NCBI RefSeq assembly: GCF_018881965.1
Contig: NZ_JACVPI010000001.1
Span: 1,494,018 to 1,558,017 of the forward strand
Origin: Polynucleobacter sp. JS-Polo-80-F4
GTDB taxonomy: Bacteria > Pseudomonadota > Gammaproteobacteria > Burkholderiales > Burkholderiaceae
DNA: 64,000 nucleotides
Direction of reading: 5' to 3'
Part shown: positions 18,555 to 28,514 of the stretch, in pieces
How positions within the stretch are numbered: position 1 is the stretch's first letter
Layout: each line of letters opens with the position of its first letter
The notes under the pieces: model-generated
The model's database searches: none
The model's input: only the letters and a program-made list of their open reading frames with translations
What the model was told of the DNA's origin: nothing
Made by a program: the position numbers and the translations under genes

Positions 18555-19718
18555 ATGAATCGCTGGTTACTTCCTGAAGATATTGCAGATGTTTTGCCTG
18601 CTGAGGCTCGCAAGGTTGAGTCTTTGCGTCGTGCCGTCTTGGACTTGTATCAGTCTTATGGGTATGAGTTGGTTGCCCCGCCGATTCTGGAGTTCTTGGA
18701 TTCTTTGTTGACTGGCACTGGCTCCGATCTCAATCTGCAAACATTCAAGCTGGTAGACCAGTTGTCTGGTCGCACATTAGGTTTACGTGCAGACATGACT
18801 CCGCAAGTGGCTCGCATCGATGCCCACCTATTAAATCGCGCTGGCGTTACCCGTCTTTGTTATGCCGGATCTGTGGCACACGCTCGCACCCCGGTTGGCA
18901 GCTCAGCGCGCGAAGAATTACAGCTTGGCGCCGAGATTTATGGGTGCGCAACCTGGGAAGCTGATCTTGAGGCAATTACCTTATTGCTAAAAACCCTTTC
19001 TATTGCTGGCATTAAGAAGGTGTATCTAGATTTGTCGCACGCTGGCATTCTGGCTGGAATCTTGGATGGTCAGAACTTAGATCAAGTAACTGTCGAAACT
19101 TTATATAGTCTCTTGCAAAGCAAGGATCGTCCTCGCCTGAGTCAATGGGCGACTTGCTTACCTCCAAAGGTTGCTCAAGCACTGATGGCATTGACTGAGC
19201 TCAATGGTCCTTGCTCTGAAGTATTGGCAAATGCTCAGAAAGTATTGCCTAAGCATGCAGCAATTGATCAGGCCTTGGCAGATCTTGGGCGTTTGGTTTC
19301 TGCTGTAGCGAAGTTATCTAGCACTTTAGAACTCAGTATTGATCTGGCTGATTTGCGTGGCTACCAGTATCACAGTGGTGTCATGTTTGCCGCTTATGTT
19401 GACCAGTTCCCACAACCAATCGCAAGAGGCGGACGCTATGACCATGTGGGCCAAGCCTTTGGTCGTCCACGTCCTGCAACGGGCTTTTCTTTAGATCTAT
19501 TAACTCTAGCGAATTTATCGCCATTGAGTATCCGCAAGTTGGCTATCTTGGCGCCTTGGATTGAAGATGCTGAATTAAGTACGGTCATCGCAACCCTGAG
19601 AAGTAAGGGCGAGGTGGTTATACAGATTCCAGCGGGCACGACAGTGGAAGCTGCTGAATATGAATGCGATCGAGAGTTGATCAAGCAGGGTAACTCTTGG
19701 GAAGTAAAGAAGAAGTAA
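18555..19718 (+). CDS. hisZ: ATP phosphoribosyltransferase regulatory subunit HisZ
   Basis: Catalytically silent histidyl-tRNA-synthetase paralogue that pairs with short-form HisG for the first step of histidine synthesis. 387 residues: it has the class II core (MNRWLLPEDIADVLPAEA, then LRADMTPQVARID and GGRYDHVGQAFG) but no anticodon-binding domain. Its presence predicts that the genome encodes the short HisG, which is outside this window. It lies between hflC and purA, as in other betaproteobacteria. Confidence 0.94.
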   Translation: MNRWLLPEDIADVLPAEARKVESLRRAVLDLYQSYGYELVAPPILEFLDSLLTGTGSDLNLQTFKLVDQLSGRTLGLRADMTPQVARIDAHLLNRAGVTRLCYAGSVAHARTPVGSSAREELQLGAEIYGCATWEADLEAITLLLKTLSIAGIKKVYLDLSHAGILAGILDGQNLDQVTVETLYSLLQSKDRPRLSQWATCLPPKVAQALMALTELNGPCSEVLANAQKVLPKHAAIDQALADLGRLVSAVAKLSSTLELSIDLADLRGYQYHSGVMFAAYVDQFPQPIARGGRYDHVGQAFGRPRPATGFSLDLLTLANLSPLSIRKLAILAPWIEDAELSTVIATLRSKGEVVIQIPAGTTVEAAEYECDRELIKQGNSWEVKKK

Positions 19719-19740
19719 ATTAAAAGTACAGCGGAAATAA

Positions 19741-21141
<1,401 letters not shown>

Positions 21142-21207
21142 TGGAAAATAATCGATTCAGTATTTAACTACCCAATTTATTAACTTTTTGTTTACGAAGA
21201 TATCAAC

Positions 21208-23424
21208 ATGACTGCGCGCACTACCTGCAATAGCCTCCAAGTGGCAACCCCTTTATATCGATTTATCGAAGACAAAGTACTTCCAGGCACCGGTATTAAG
21301 AGTGCCGATTTTTGGAAAGGCTTTGATGAGATTGTTAAGGACCTAACCCCTAAAAATGATGCATTGCTTGCTAAGCGTGATCGCATTCAATTGGATTTGG
21401 ATAAGTGGCACCAAGCTAATCCAGGCCCAATCACAGATATGCCTGCATATCGTAAGTTCTTAAAGGAAATTGATTACTTGGTTGATGTCCCAGGAAAAAT
21501 TACCGCTACAACTCAGAATGTAGATGATGAGTTGGCACTTCAAGCTGGCCCTCAATTAGTAGTTCCAGTATTGAATGCACGTTATGCGTTAAATGCTGCC
21601 AATGCACGCTGGGGTTCTTTGTACGATGCTCTCTACGGTACTGATGTCCTTTCTGAAGAGGATGGCGCTACCAAGGCAGGTGCCTACAACCCAATTCGTG
21701 GTGCAAAAGTAGTTGCTTATGCCCGTAATTTCTTAGATCAAGCGGCTCCATTGGCTAAAGGGTCACACCGTGATTCAGTAGCTTACTCAGTAGACGGCAA
21801 TAAGTTGTCCGTCAAGTTAAAAGATGGCACTTCTACTGGTTTAGCTGATGAGAAGCAGTTTGTGGGTTACCAAGGTGATGCAGCAGCTCCAAGCTCTATC
21901 TTGTTGCGCAATAACGGCGTGCACATTGATATTGAAATCAACAAGAGCAAAACGATCGGTGCAAGTGATCCTGCTGGCATCAATGACGTAGTTCTTGAGG
22001 CAGCACTTTCTACGATCTTGGATTTGGAAGATTCTATTGCTGCAGTAGATGGTGATGACAAGGTTCTTGCTTATGAAAACTGGCTAGGAATTCTGAAGGG
22101 TACATTGGTTGAGGAAGTGAAGAAGGGCGACAAGACAATTACGCGCGCTCTTAACCCAGATCGTAAGTACAAAGCTGGCATCGGCGCTGTTGATGCAAAA
22201 GACGGCATCGTTACGTTGCATGGCCGTTCACTCTTGTTCCTCCGTAACGTTGGTCATTTGATGACTAACCCAGCCATCATTACTGGTGAAGGCAAAGAGA
22301 TTTACGAAGGCATCTTAGATGCAGTAGTAACAGTATTGATTGCCTTGTATGACATCAATCGCCCAGCAAGCCAAGCGATTGGTAATACTCGCAAGGGTTC
22401 TGTATATATTGTGAAGCCAAAAATGCATAGCCCTGAAGAAGTGGCTTTTGCAGGTGAATTGTTTGGTCGCGTTGAGAAATTACTCGGCTTACCAGCTGAT
22501 ACCGTCAAGCTCGGCATCATGGATGAAGAGCGTCGTATGAGTGCCAACATCAAGGCAGCCATTGCTGCTGCAGGTGCACGTGTAGCCTTTATTAATACTG
22601 GCTTCTTGGATCGCACTGGCGATGAAATGCATACAGCAATGTATGCAGGTCCAATGATGCGCAAAGGCGATATGAAAACCAGCAAGTGGTTATCTGCTTA
22701 TGAGCGTCGTAACGTTTTTGCAGGTTTGGATTGTGGCTTACGTGGTCGCGCTCAAATCGGTAAAGGGATGTGGGCAATGCCGGACATGATGAAGGCTATG
22801 GTTGAGCAGAAGATTGTTCATCCTAAAGCAGGTGCAAATACTGCATGGGTGCCATCACCAACGGCAGCTACCTTGCACGCGCTTCACTACCATCAAGTAA
22901 ACGTAGCAGAGCTCCAAAAAGAAATGGAAAAGCTCGATACGCAGGCTGAAGCTGAAGCATTGATCAATGATTTACTGACTATTCCGGTAGTTGAAAAGGC
23001 CAACTGGTCTAAGGAAGAAATTCAGCAAGAGTTGGATAACAACTGCCAAGGTATCTTAGGATATGTAGTGCGTTGGATTGATCAAGGCGTTGGTTGTTCC
23101 AAGGTTCCTGATATTCATAACGTAGGTTTGATGGAAGACCGTGCGACTTTGCGTATCTCCAGCCAGCATATTGCTAACTGGTTGCTCAATGGCATTGTGA
23201 CTGCTGATCAAGTAAACGAAACTTTGCAACGTATGGCTAAAGTGGTTGATGGTCAAAATGCTGGCGATTCTTTGTATCAACCAATGATGCCTAACTACAA
23301 AGATTCATATGCCTATAAAGCGGCTAGCGATCTGATTTTCAAAGGACTTGAGCAGCCTAACGGTTACACCGAGCCTTTGTTGCATGCTTGGCGTTTAGAG
23401 GTCAAGAAGGCGCACGCTAAGTAA
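21208..23424 (+). CDS. glcB: Malate synthase G
   Basis: Condenses glyoxylate and acetyl-CoA to malate; used for growth on glycolate, glyoxylate or C2 compounds. The 738 residues match the monomeric G isoform (about 720-740) rather than the roughly 530-residue A form. Conserved blocks include [48 protein letters not shown] and the catalytic aspartate region [40 protein letters not shown] near residue 610. No glycolate oxidase or isocitrate lyase gene is adjacent. A strong terminator follows it. Confidence 0.96.
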   Translation: MTARTTCNSLQVATPLYRFIEDKVLPGTGIKSADFWKGFDEIVKDLTPKNDALLAKRDRIQLDLDKWHQANPGPITDMPAYRKFLKEIDYLVDVPGKITATTQNVDDELALQAGPQLVVPVLNARYALNAANARWGSLYDALYGTDVLSEEDGATKAGAYNPIRGAKVVAYARNFLDQAAPLAKGSHRDSVAYSVDGNKLSVKLKDGTSTGLADEKQFVGYQGDAAAPSSILLRNNGVHIDIEINKSKTIGASDPAGINDVVLEAALSTILDLEDSIAAVDGDDKVLAYENWLGILKGTLVEEVKKGDKTITRALNPDRKYKAGIGAVDAKDGIVTLHGRSLLFLRNVGHLMTNPAIITGEGKEIYEGILDAVVTVLIALYDINRPASQAIGNTRKGSVYIVKPKMHSPEEVAFAGELFGRVEKLLGLPADTVKLGIMDEERRMSANIKAAIAAAGARVAFINTGFLDRTGDEMHTAMYAGPMMRKGDMKTSKWLSAYERRNVFAGLDCGLRGRAQIGKGMWAMPDMMKAMVEQKIVHPKAGANTAWVPSPTAATLHALHYHQVNVAELQKEMEKLDTQAEAEALINDLLTIPVVEKANWSKEEIQQELDNNCQGILGYVVRWIDQGVGCSKVPDIHNVGLMEDRATLRISSQHIANWLLNGIVTADQVNETLQRMAKVVDGQNAGDSLYQPMMPNYKDSYAYKAASDLIFKGLEQPNGYTEPLLHAWRLEVKKAHAK

Positions 23425-23443
23425 TTTAGCCAACGCCCTAGAT

Positions 23444-23478
23444 AAAAATGGATTTGCCCACAAAGCAAATCCATTTTT
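23444..23478 (+). terminator. Intrinsic terminator after glcB
   Basis: A perfect 14-bp stem, arms AAAAATGGATTTGC (23444-23457) and GCAAATCCATTTTT (23465-23478), with a 7-nt loop and T-rich 3' end. The A-rich 5' arm makes it usable in both directions. It closes the hfq-to-glcB series and marks the left edge of the accessory region. Confidence 0.88.
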
Positions 23479-23507
23479 TATTGGTCGCAACTTATTAACT
23501 ATTGAGC

Positions 23508-24002
23508 ATGTTCGGATTTCTAAACCCTTTCTCCAAAGCGCATTCCCAGTTTCCATTTCAATTGAATGATGGCGGCAGGGAGAAGGCTGGATTTAAAGGT
23601 GGAGCGGGGGATTGTGTTGTGAGATCCATTGCCATTGCTGCAGATCTTCCCTACATGCAGGTGTATGAAGATTTAAGGCTTGCAAATGAGAACTACGCCC
23701 AACTCAAGAATGATCGCTTAGCAAAGAGGCTTAGCGCTAAAGGTTCATCCCCCAGAAATGGCAACCATCGCAATGTATTTCACGACTATATTTTGGGCCT
23801 TGGTTTTGAATGGGTGCCCACCATGAAAGTAGGAGCAGGCTGCCAAGTTCACCTACGACCAGAGGAGCTACCCAAGGCAATACTGATTGCCAAGGTTTCC
23901 AAACATCTCACTGCAATTATTGATGGGGTAATTCATGACACGCATGATCCATCTAGGGGTGGCAGTCGTTGTGTCTATGGCTACTACATTAAGAAGCGCT
24001 AG
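23508..24002 (+). CDS. Cysteine-peptidase-like hypothetical protein
   Basis: Small cytoplasmic protein of 164 residues (ATG 23508; a TTG at 23502 would add two). I recognise no named family with certainty. The pattern suggests a papain-like fold: GDCVVRSIAIAADLPY near residue 34 places a cysteine at the start of a helix, HLTAIIDG near residue 140 supplies a histidine after a strand, and HDTHDPS follows with an aspartate. Similar C...H...D patterns occur in phage and chromosomal hypothetical proteins. No ribosome binding site is clear. Its end overlaps the end of the opposite-strand channel-like gene by 14 bp. Confidence 0.6.
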   Translation: MFGFLNPFSKAHSQFPFQLNDGGREKAGFKGGAGDCVVRSIAIAADLPYMQVYEDLRLANENYAQLKNDRLAKRLSAKGSSPRNGNHRNVFHDYILGLGFEWVPTMKVGAGCQVHLRPEELPKAILIAKVSKHLTAIIDGVIHDTHDPSRGGSRCVYGYYIKKR

Positions 24003-24504
24003 GATCTTTCTGGTGATGCTTGATGTTCCAGGCTGCCTTAAAGGTGCCCGTCATTCCAATCATTGTGGAAGTAGTCCATGCGATTGAGAATAATCCCGAA
24101 AAAGAAATAAAGAAGGCAAGACTTTTCCAGCCAGTTGGCAGGATGTCTGAGACGAAGCCTACTGTGGTGTAGCAACTTCCAACGAAGAGCAGGGTTTGTA
24201 AACCATCATCAATTAATTTGAGTTGGGTGATATAAACGGTCCAGATGATAATTTCCGTAAGATGGATAAGGGCGATGATTAAAAAGGAGGAGTAGAAGTG
24301 ATAAAAAACGCGGTCGTATTGCTTCTTCTTCAGATTTTGATTGGTTAATCTCTCAAAGCGAATCATGACGTAATTAATCAGGCCGCCATGAAAGGCAATG
24401 ACCATAATGAGACCCAGCAACCCATAAAGCGCATCTCTTATGAGCGGCAGAAGTGGGATGCCAGCTATGGAGGACTGGATGATGACTTCAGTGGAGATAG
24501 GCAT
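23989..24504 (-). CDS. Ion-channel-like membrane protein (two-helix potassium-channel fold)
   Basis: 171 residues with about four hydrophobic segments: near residues 20-45, 70-92, a pore-helix-like segment at about 100-112, and 122-148. After the pore-like segment comes CYTTVGFVSDILP, which resembles the TTVGYGD selectivity filter of two-transmembrane potassium channels (Ion_trans_2) but has F-V in place of Y-G. The second half, WKSLAFFISFSGLFSIAWTTSTM, resembles the inner pore helix. No RCK/TrkA-N regulatory domain is attached. Ion selectivity is uncertain given the altered filter. It is divergent from the MFS gene (90 bp apart) and tail-to-tail overlapping with the gene at 23508. Confidence 0.6.
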   Translation of the reverse strand: MPISTEVIIQSSIAGIPLLPLIRDALYGLLGLIMVIAFHGGLINYVMIRFERLTNQNLKKKQYDRVFYHFYSSFLIIALIHLTEIIIWTVYITQLKLIDDGLQTLLFVGSCYTTVGFVSDILPTGWKSLAFFISFSGLFSIAWTTSTMIGMTGTFKAAWNIKHHQKDPSAS

Positions 24505-24594
24505 AAATTGGCTGGATCTTCAAAAGGATTAGATAGGCAAACATCTTCATCAGGGATGATAATGTCATATTGAATAGCCCATGTAAAGTAGCCC

Positions 24595-25827
24595 TTGATT
24601 AACACCACGCATGCCATCGAAACAAAGAAGAAAGAACGCTTCTTTTTGTTTTCATTGGCGGGTATTCAGTTCACCCATATCTTAGATTTCATGATCATGA
24701 TGCCTTTGGGGCCTGAGTTCATTCGGGTGCTCAATATTAATACGCATCAATTTGGTTTATTGCTATCTTCTTATACTTTTGCTGCTGCAATCGCAGGCGT
24801 ATTTGCTACCTATTACATTGATCGATTTGAACGGAGGCAATTGCTTCTTCGTTTATATGTTTGCTTCATTATTGCAACCATAGCCTGTGGGTTTGCCCAA
24901 AACTATCACATGCTATTTATTGCCCGTGCCTGCGCAGGTGCCTTCGGAGGCATCTTAGGATCATTAGTGCAGACGATTGTTGCTGATTCCATTCCTTTTG
25001 AACGTAGAGGGAAAGCGCTGGGTACAGTCATGGCTGCTTTCTCGGTTTCAACTGTTGCTGGCGTGCCTTTAAGTTTGTTTTTAGCAAACCACATTAGCTT
25101 TTTAGGTTGGCGTGCCCCTTTTATGTTTATTGGCCTCATCTCTATATTGATTTTGTTTATTGGATATCGCTATATCCCTAAAATTTCTGGACATTTGCAT
25201 CACGTCCAGGAGGGTAGTCGCTTTAGACAAATCTATGACATTCTGATTGCACACAAACATGCGCGCGCATTTGTGTTTATGGGGCTAATTATGATCACTG
25301 GATTCTCAGTGATTCCCTATATTGCCCTGTTTCTCACTTCTAATATCGGCGTTGCCAATTCCTACATTTCTTTAATTTATCTATGTGGTGGCATTGCCAC
25401 TCTAATGAGTTCAAGGTTAATAGGTCAAATGGCCGATAAATATGGCAAAGTGCGGGTATTTAGAATTCTGGCGATTGTCAGCTTAATACCTCTGATAGTG
25501 ACAACCAATCTTGTGCCGGTTCCCCTTTGGGTTGTCTTGATTAATTCGACATCATTTTTTATCTTAATTTCAGGGCGCATGATCCCAGCCATGGCGATTG
25601 TGAGTCAGCTTGTGGAGCCAAAGATCCGGGGAACCTTTATGAGTCTAGTAGGCTCAACTCAGATGCTAGCTTCTGGAATTGCATCCGTTGTTGCGGGCCT
25701 GATCGTTACCATTACGCCGGATGGAAAGATGGAGCATTACAACTTGGTCGGCTATGGCGCAGCCATTTGTGGATTGCTGACATTCTGGCTGGTAGGATAT
25801 ATTCATTCTGATACGAAAAAAGCATAA
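24595..25827 (+). CDS. MFS transporter (AraJ/drug-efflux-like)
   Basis: Inner-membrane secondary transporter of 410 residues with about 12 hydrophobic segments. The TTG at 24595 is the only usable start before the first helix: stop codons at 24571 and 24589 close the frame upstream. The loop between helices 2 and 3 is DRFERRQLLL. The second half repeats the theme with GQMADKYGKVRVFR, as in MFS proteins. The overall pattern resembles sugar-efflux or multidrug DHA-type exporters; the substrate is unknown. No strong ribosome binding site is visible. It is 9 bp upstream of a dienelactone hydrolase gene, so the two probably form an operon. Confidence 0.85.
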   Translation: MINTTHAIETKKKERFFLFSLAGIQFTHILDFMIMMPLGPEFIRVLNINTHQFGLLLSSYTFAAAIAGVFATYYIDRFERRQLLLRLYVCFIIATIACGFAQNYHMLFIARACAGAFGGILGSLVQTIVADSIPFERRGKALGTVMAAFSVSTVAGVPLSLFLANHISFLGWRAPFMFIGLISILILFIGYRYIPKISGHLHHVQEGSRFRQIYDILIAHKHARAFVFMGLIMITGFSVIPYIALFLTSNIGVANSYISLIYLCGGIATLMSSRLIGQMADKYGKVRVFRILAIVSLIPLIVTTNLVPVPLWVVLINSTSFFILISGRMIPAMAIVSQLVEPKIRGTFMSLVGSTQMLASGIASVVAGLIVTITPDGKMEHYNLVGYGAAICGLLTFWLVGYIHSDTKKA

Positions 25828-25836
25828 GGAGTTCCT

Positions 25837-26523
25837 ATGATTGAATTTAAAAGACCCGATGGGCAGTTATTAAATGGTTACTTGGCAGAGCCAAGCGATA
25901 AAGCAAACGCCCCTGGGGTGGTCGTTATTCAGGAGTGGTGGGGTCTCGATGAAGAAGTTAAAGCCGTTGCTGATCGGCTGGCTAAAGCGGGTTATCGCGC
26001 TCTAGTTCCAGATTTGTATCGCGGTAAGTTAGCCTTGGAGGCTAATGAGGCTGAGCATTTAATGGGTGATCTCAATTTTGGTGATGCCGCCGGACAAGAT
26101 ATTCGTGGTGCTGTTCAGTACTTAAAAGCTACTGGCAGCAAAAAGGTTGCTGTGACCGGCTTCTGCATGGGCGGTGCCTTAACTATTCTGGCGGCATGTA
26201 ATGTGCCAGAGTTAGATGGCTCTATTGTTTGGTACGGCAACCCACCGCTTGATTACGTTAATGCTGAAGCCATCACTAAGCCGATGCTCGGGCATTGGGC
26301 CTTGCATGATGAGTTTTTCCCGATCGCAGGCGTAGATCAGCTTGAGGAAAAATTAAAAGCAGCAGGCGTCAATTATGAATTTCATCGCTACGATACGAAG
26401 CATGCCTTTGCAAACCCCAAGTCCGATTCTCGTGACTTGCCGCCACTGAAGTACAACGATGAAGCGGCCAAGCTCGCCTGGGATCGAACCCTCAATTTCT
26501 TGCAAAAATATATTAACAGCTAG
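25837..26523 (+). CDS. Dienelactone hydrolase family protein
   Basis: Alpha/beta hydrolase of 228 residues. The nucleophile elbow is GFCMGGA, giving a catalytic cysteine near residue 111. The aspartate comes from HDEFFP near 161 and the histidine from YDTKHAFAN near 191, making the Cys-Asp-His triad of this family. Dienelactone hydrolases open lactones in chlorocatechol breakdown, but many members are general esterases, and no catechol pathway gene is nearby. An AAGGAG ribosome binding site lies 5 bp before the ATG. It directly follows the MFS gene. Confidence 0.9.
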   Translation: MIEFKRPDGQLLNGYLAEPSDKANAPGVVVIQEWWGLDEEVKAVADRLAKAGYRALVPDLYRGKLALEANEAEHLMGDLNFGDAAGQDIRGAVQYLKATGSKKVAVTGFCMGGALTILAACNVPELDGSIVWYGNPPLDYVNAEAITKPMLGHWALHDEFFPIAGVDQLEEKLKAAGVNYEFHRYDTKHAFANPKSDSRDLPPLKYNDEAAKLAWDRTLNFLQKYINS

Positions 26524-26565
26524 ATAAACCTTTTTGTCTGTAATTAACATAGCCATAACATCGCA

Positions 26566-27066
26566 ATGCACTTATTTTCTGAAAACCTTGCAGTAGAAAT
26601 TTCTAGTTATTACCGTAACTTAGCCTTGGGCCATGGCGTTGTTCCTAAGGTCTTTACCTTGGTCAATGCAGAGGGCGATCAATACCTTTTCTTTATTGAT
26701 GATCTTCCTATGGGCAGTGATGACGAGAAGAATCAGTTTCTTGCATACATAGTACAAGCACATGAGGCAGTTTGCTATGCCCGCGGCACTTTGGTTATTG
26801 TGGAAAAGAATCAGCAGTTTATTGAGTTTGCAGTGATTGACCGAGATGATACGGATGCGATTGTCTGCTCTGCAGAGCTGACGAGGGACATGGACGATAA
26901 GCCGATTAGCCTGAGTGAATTTGATAAGACCCTAGTAAAGAAGGGCTCTATCATTTTTGGCGGCCTCTTCGAGCCAGTGCAGTTATCTGAAGAGAAGGTC
27001 GAGGATTTTGAAAGCCTCTGGTTAGAAATGAAATCGAAAATCTTGCACCGCTCAATGGGGCTTTAA
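26566..27066 (+). CDS. Hypothetical protein
   Basis: I do not recognise this 166-residue protein. It has no signal peptide, membrane helix or clear motif. It looks like a mixed alpha/beta, acidic cytoplasmic protein: strands around KVFTLVNAEGDQYLFFID and GTLVIVEKNQQFIEFAVIDRDD, and a C-terminal helix rich in glutamate and lysine. Coding is supported by uninterrupted length and a codon pattern like its neighbours. It starts 42 bp after the dienelactone hydrolase gene and its last 15 bases overlap the end of the opposite-strand APC transporter gene. Confidence 0.65.
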   Translation: MHLFSENLAVEISSYYRNLALGHGVVPKVFTLVNAEGDQYLFFIDDLPMGSDDEKNQFLAYIVQAHEAVCYARGTLVIVEKNQQFIEFAVIDRDDTDAIVCSAELTRDMDDKPISLSEFDKTLVKKGSIIFGGLFEPVQLSEEKVEDFESLWLEMKSKILHRSMGL

Positions 27067-28374
27067 TTTCTTCCTGAGAAATTTACGGGAAGTTGCTTCA
27101 ATAGCAAAAGATCCAACTAAAGCAATCGCTAAAGCGATTGCGCTATTAGGTGCTGTTTCGACCACGTTCAAAAATAAAGTAGCAAACAAGCCCAGATTAA
27201 TGATGATTGCCGCCCAGAGTGGCCATAGCTTTGCGCCTGTTTGATTTCGCACACGAATATGTCCCCAAGTAATGGCAGCATAGACCAATAAAAAGGCAAG
27301 GCTAGCCATTTTTCCAACGACATCCAATGGAAATGCTAGTACTAAAGCAATCACCAAGATCGCTGATATGGTTAGCGCACGAAACTCAGTATTTAAGACC
27401 TCATCACCTAAGGCCTGTGAAACTGAGCTCTTGCGCGTCATATCGGCTGCAATATTCGATGCGGCAAAGATGGTGGCATTGAGTGCGGCCGCACAAGCTA
27501 GGAGTGCAGATGCACCAATCACAATAAAGCCTGTTTTGCCGGCTACGATTTGGGCTGCATCAGCCAATACATGACCGTTGTACACCGCCATTTGGGCGGG
27601 GGTAAATAGTAGGATGACTGCGCTACTAACAAGTACATAGGCAATCGTTACCAAAATCAGTGCCGAGAACATAGCGATTGGCAATTCTTTGTGGGGCGCA
27701 TGCATAGCATCAGAGGAATTAGTTACAACCCCAAAGCCCTGGTAATTGATATACAAAATACCGGTAGCAATAGCTATTCCATTAATGGACCAGCTCGACA
27801 TCTGGAACGCACCAACATCAGCCACATGAATGCCTCCAGCTGAAAACAGTAAAAGAGCAAGTGTCACAAATCCAATGGCTAGCGTTTCAGCTGTGCCAAC
27901 AATATCGGTGCCAAGTAAATTAATACCAGCACAAAAAATAACTATGCCGGCACCTACAAGCTTAATTTCAAGCGGAGATAAATTTCCACCCAGCAAAGTA
28001 TTGGCGTATTCGGAAAACCCAGCGGCATAGAGTGCTGCTGCAATCAGGTAGCCAATGTATTGAAATATATTAAGCCCACCAGAAATCACTCCAGGCCCAA
28101 AGCTCATTACCGTAAACGTAGCAGCACCTCCGCTGCTGGGAAATGTGGCGCCTAGTTTGGCGTATGAATAGACCGAGAATGAGGCGGCAATTGCGCCCAG
28201 TAAAAACGCCAAGGGGATGTGTGAGCCGGCATGAGCGCTTGCAGTGCCCAAAAGGGAAAATAACCCAGCACCCATCATTCCGCCAATGCCAAGGGCAGTA
28301 GCAGAAAACAGGCTAATGCCTTTGGCTTTCTTGCTCTCTTTTTTGAGTAGGGAGGGGTTTGATTGATTGGTCAA
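27052..28374 (-). CDS. APC-family amino acid permease
   Basis: Inner-membrane transporter of 440 residues with about 12 hydrophobic segments. The N-terminal block SATALGIGGMMGAGLFSLLG is the helix-1 signature of the amino acid-polyamine-organocation superfamily; GGAATFTVMSFGPGVISGGLNIFQYIGY follows, as in APC transporters. The substrate cannot be named. It is divergent from the exported amidohydrolase at 28515, about 140 bp apart, and might import a product of that enzyme; this is inference only. Confidence 0.88.
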   Translation of the reverse strand: MTNQSNPSLLKKESKKAKGISLFSATALGIGGMMGAGLFSLLGTASAHAGSHIPLAFLLGAIAASFSVYSYAKLGATFPSSGGAATFTVMSFGPGVISGGLNIFQYIGYLIAAALYAAGFSEYANTLLGGNLSPLEIKLVGAGIVIFCAGINLLGTDIVGTAETLAIGFVTLALLLFSAGGIHVADVGAFQMSSWSINGIAIATGILYINYQGFGVVTNSSDAMHAPHKELPIAMFSALILVTIAYVLVSSAVILLFTPAQMAVYNGHVLADAAQIVAGKTGFIVIGASALLACAAALNATIFAASNIAADMTRKSSVSQALGDEVLNTEFRALTISAILVIALVLAFPLDVVGKMASLAFLLVYAAITWGHIRVRNQTGAKLWPLWAAIIINLGLFATLFLNVVETAPNSAIALAIALVGSFAIEATSRKFLRKKLKPH

Positions 28375-28514
28375 GGTTGCGGAAAGCTTACTTATTAGTG
28401 AGTACCCTATATTAAAGCTATTTAGGCTCAGTGAGGGCCATTAGACATAATGGAGAATCATTCGGCGCTGTTAAAATTCAGAATGAGCTTACCCATAAAT
28501 TTCAAGGTCAAACC

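Noticed and set aside
18555-19718. hisZ as a second histidyl-tRNA synthetase
   Set aside because: It lacks the anticodon-binding domain and the histidine-specific motif; it fits HisZ.
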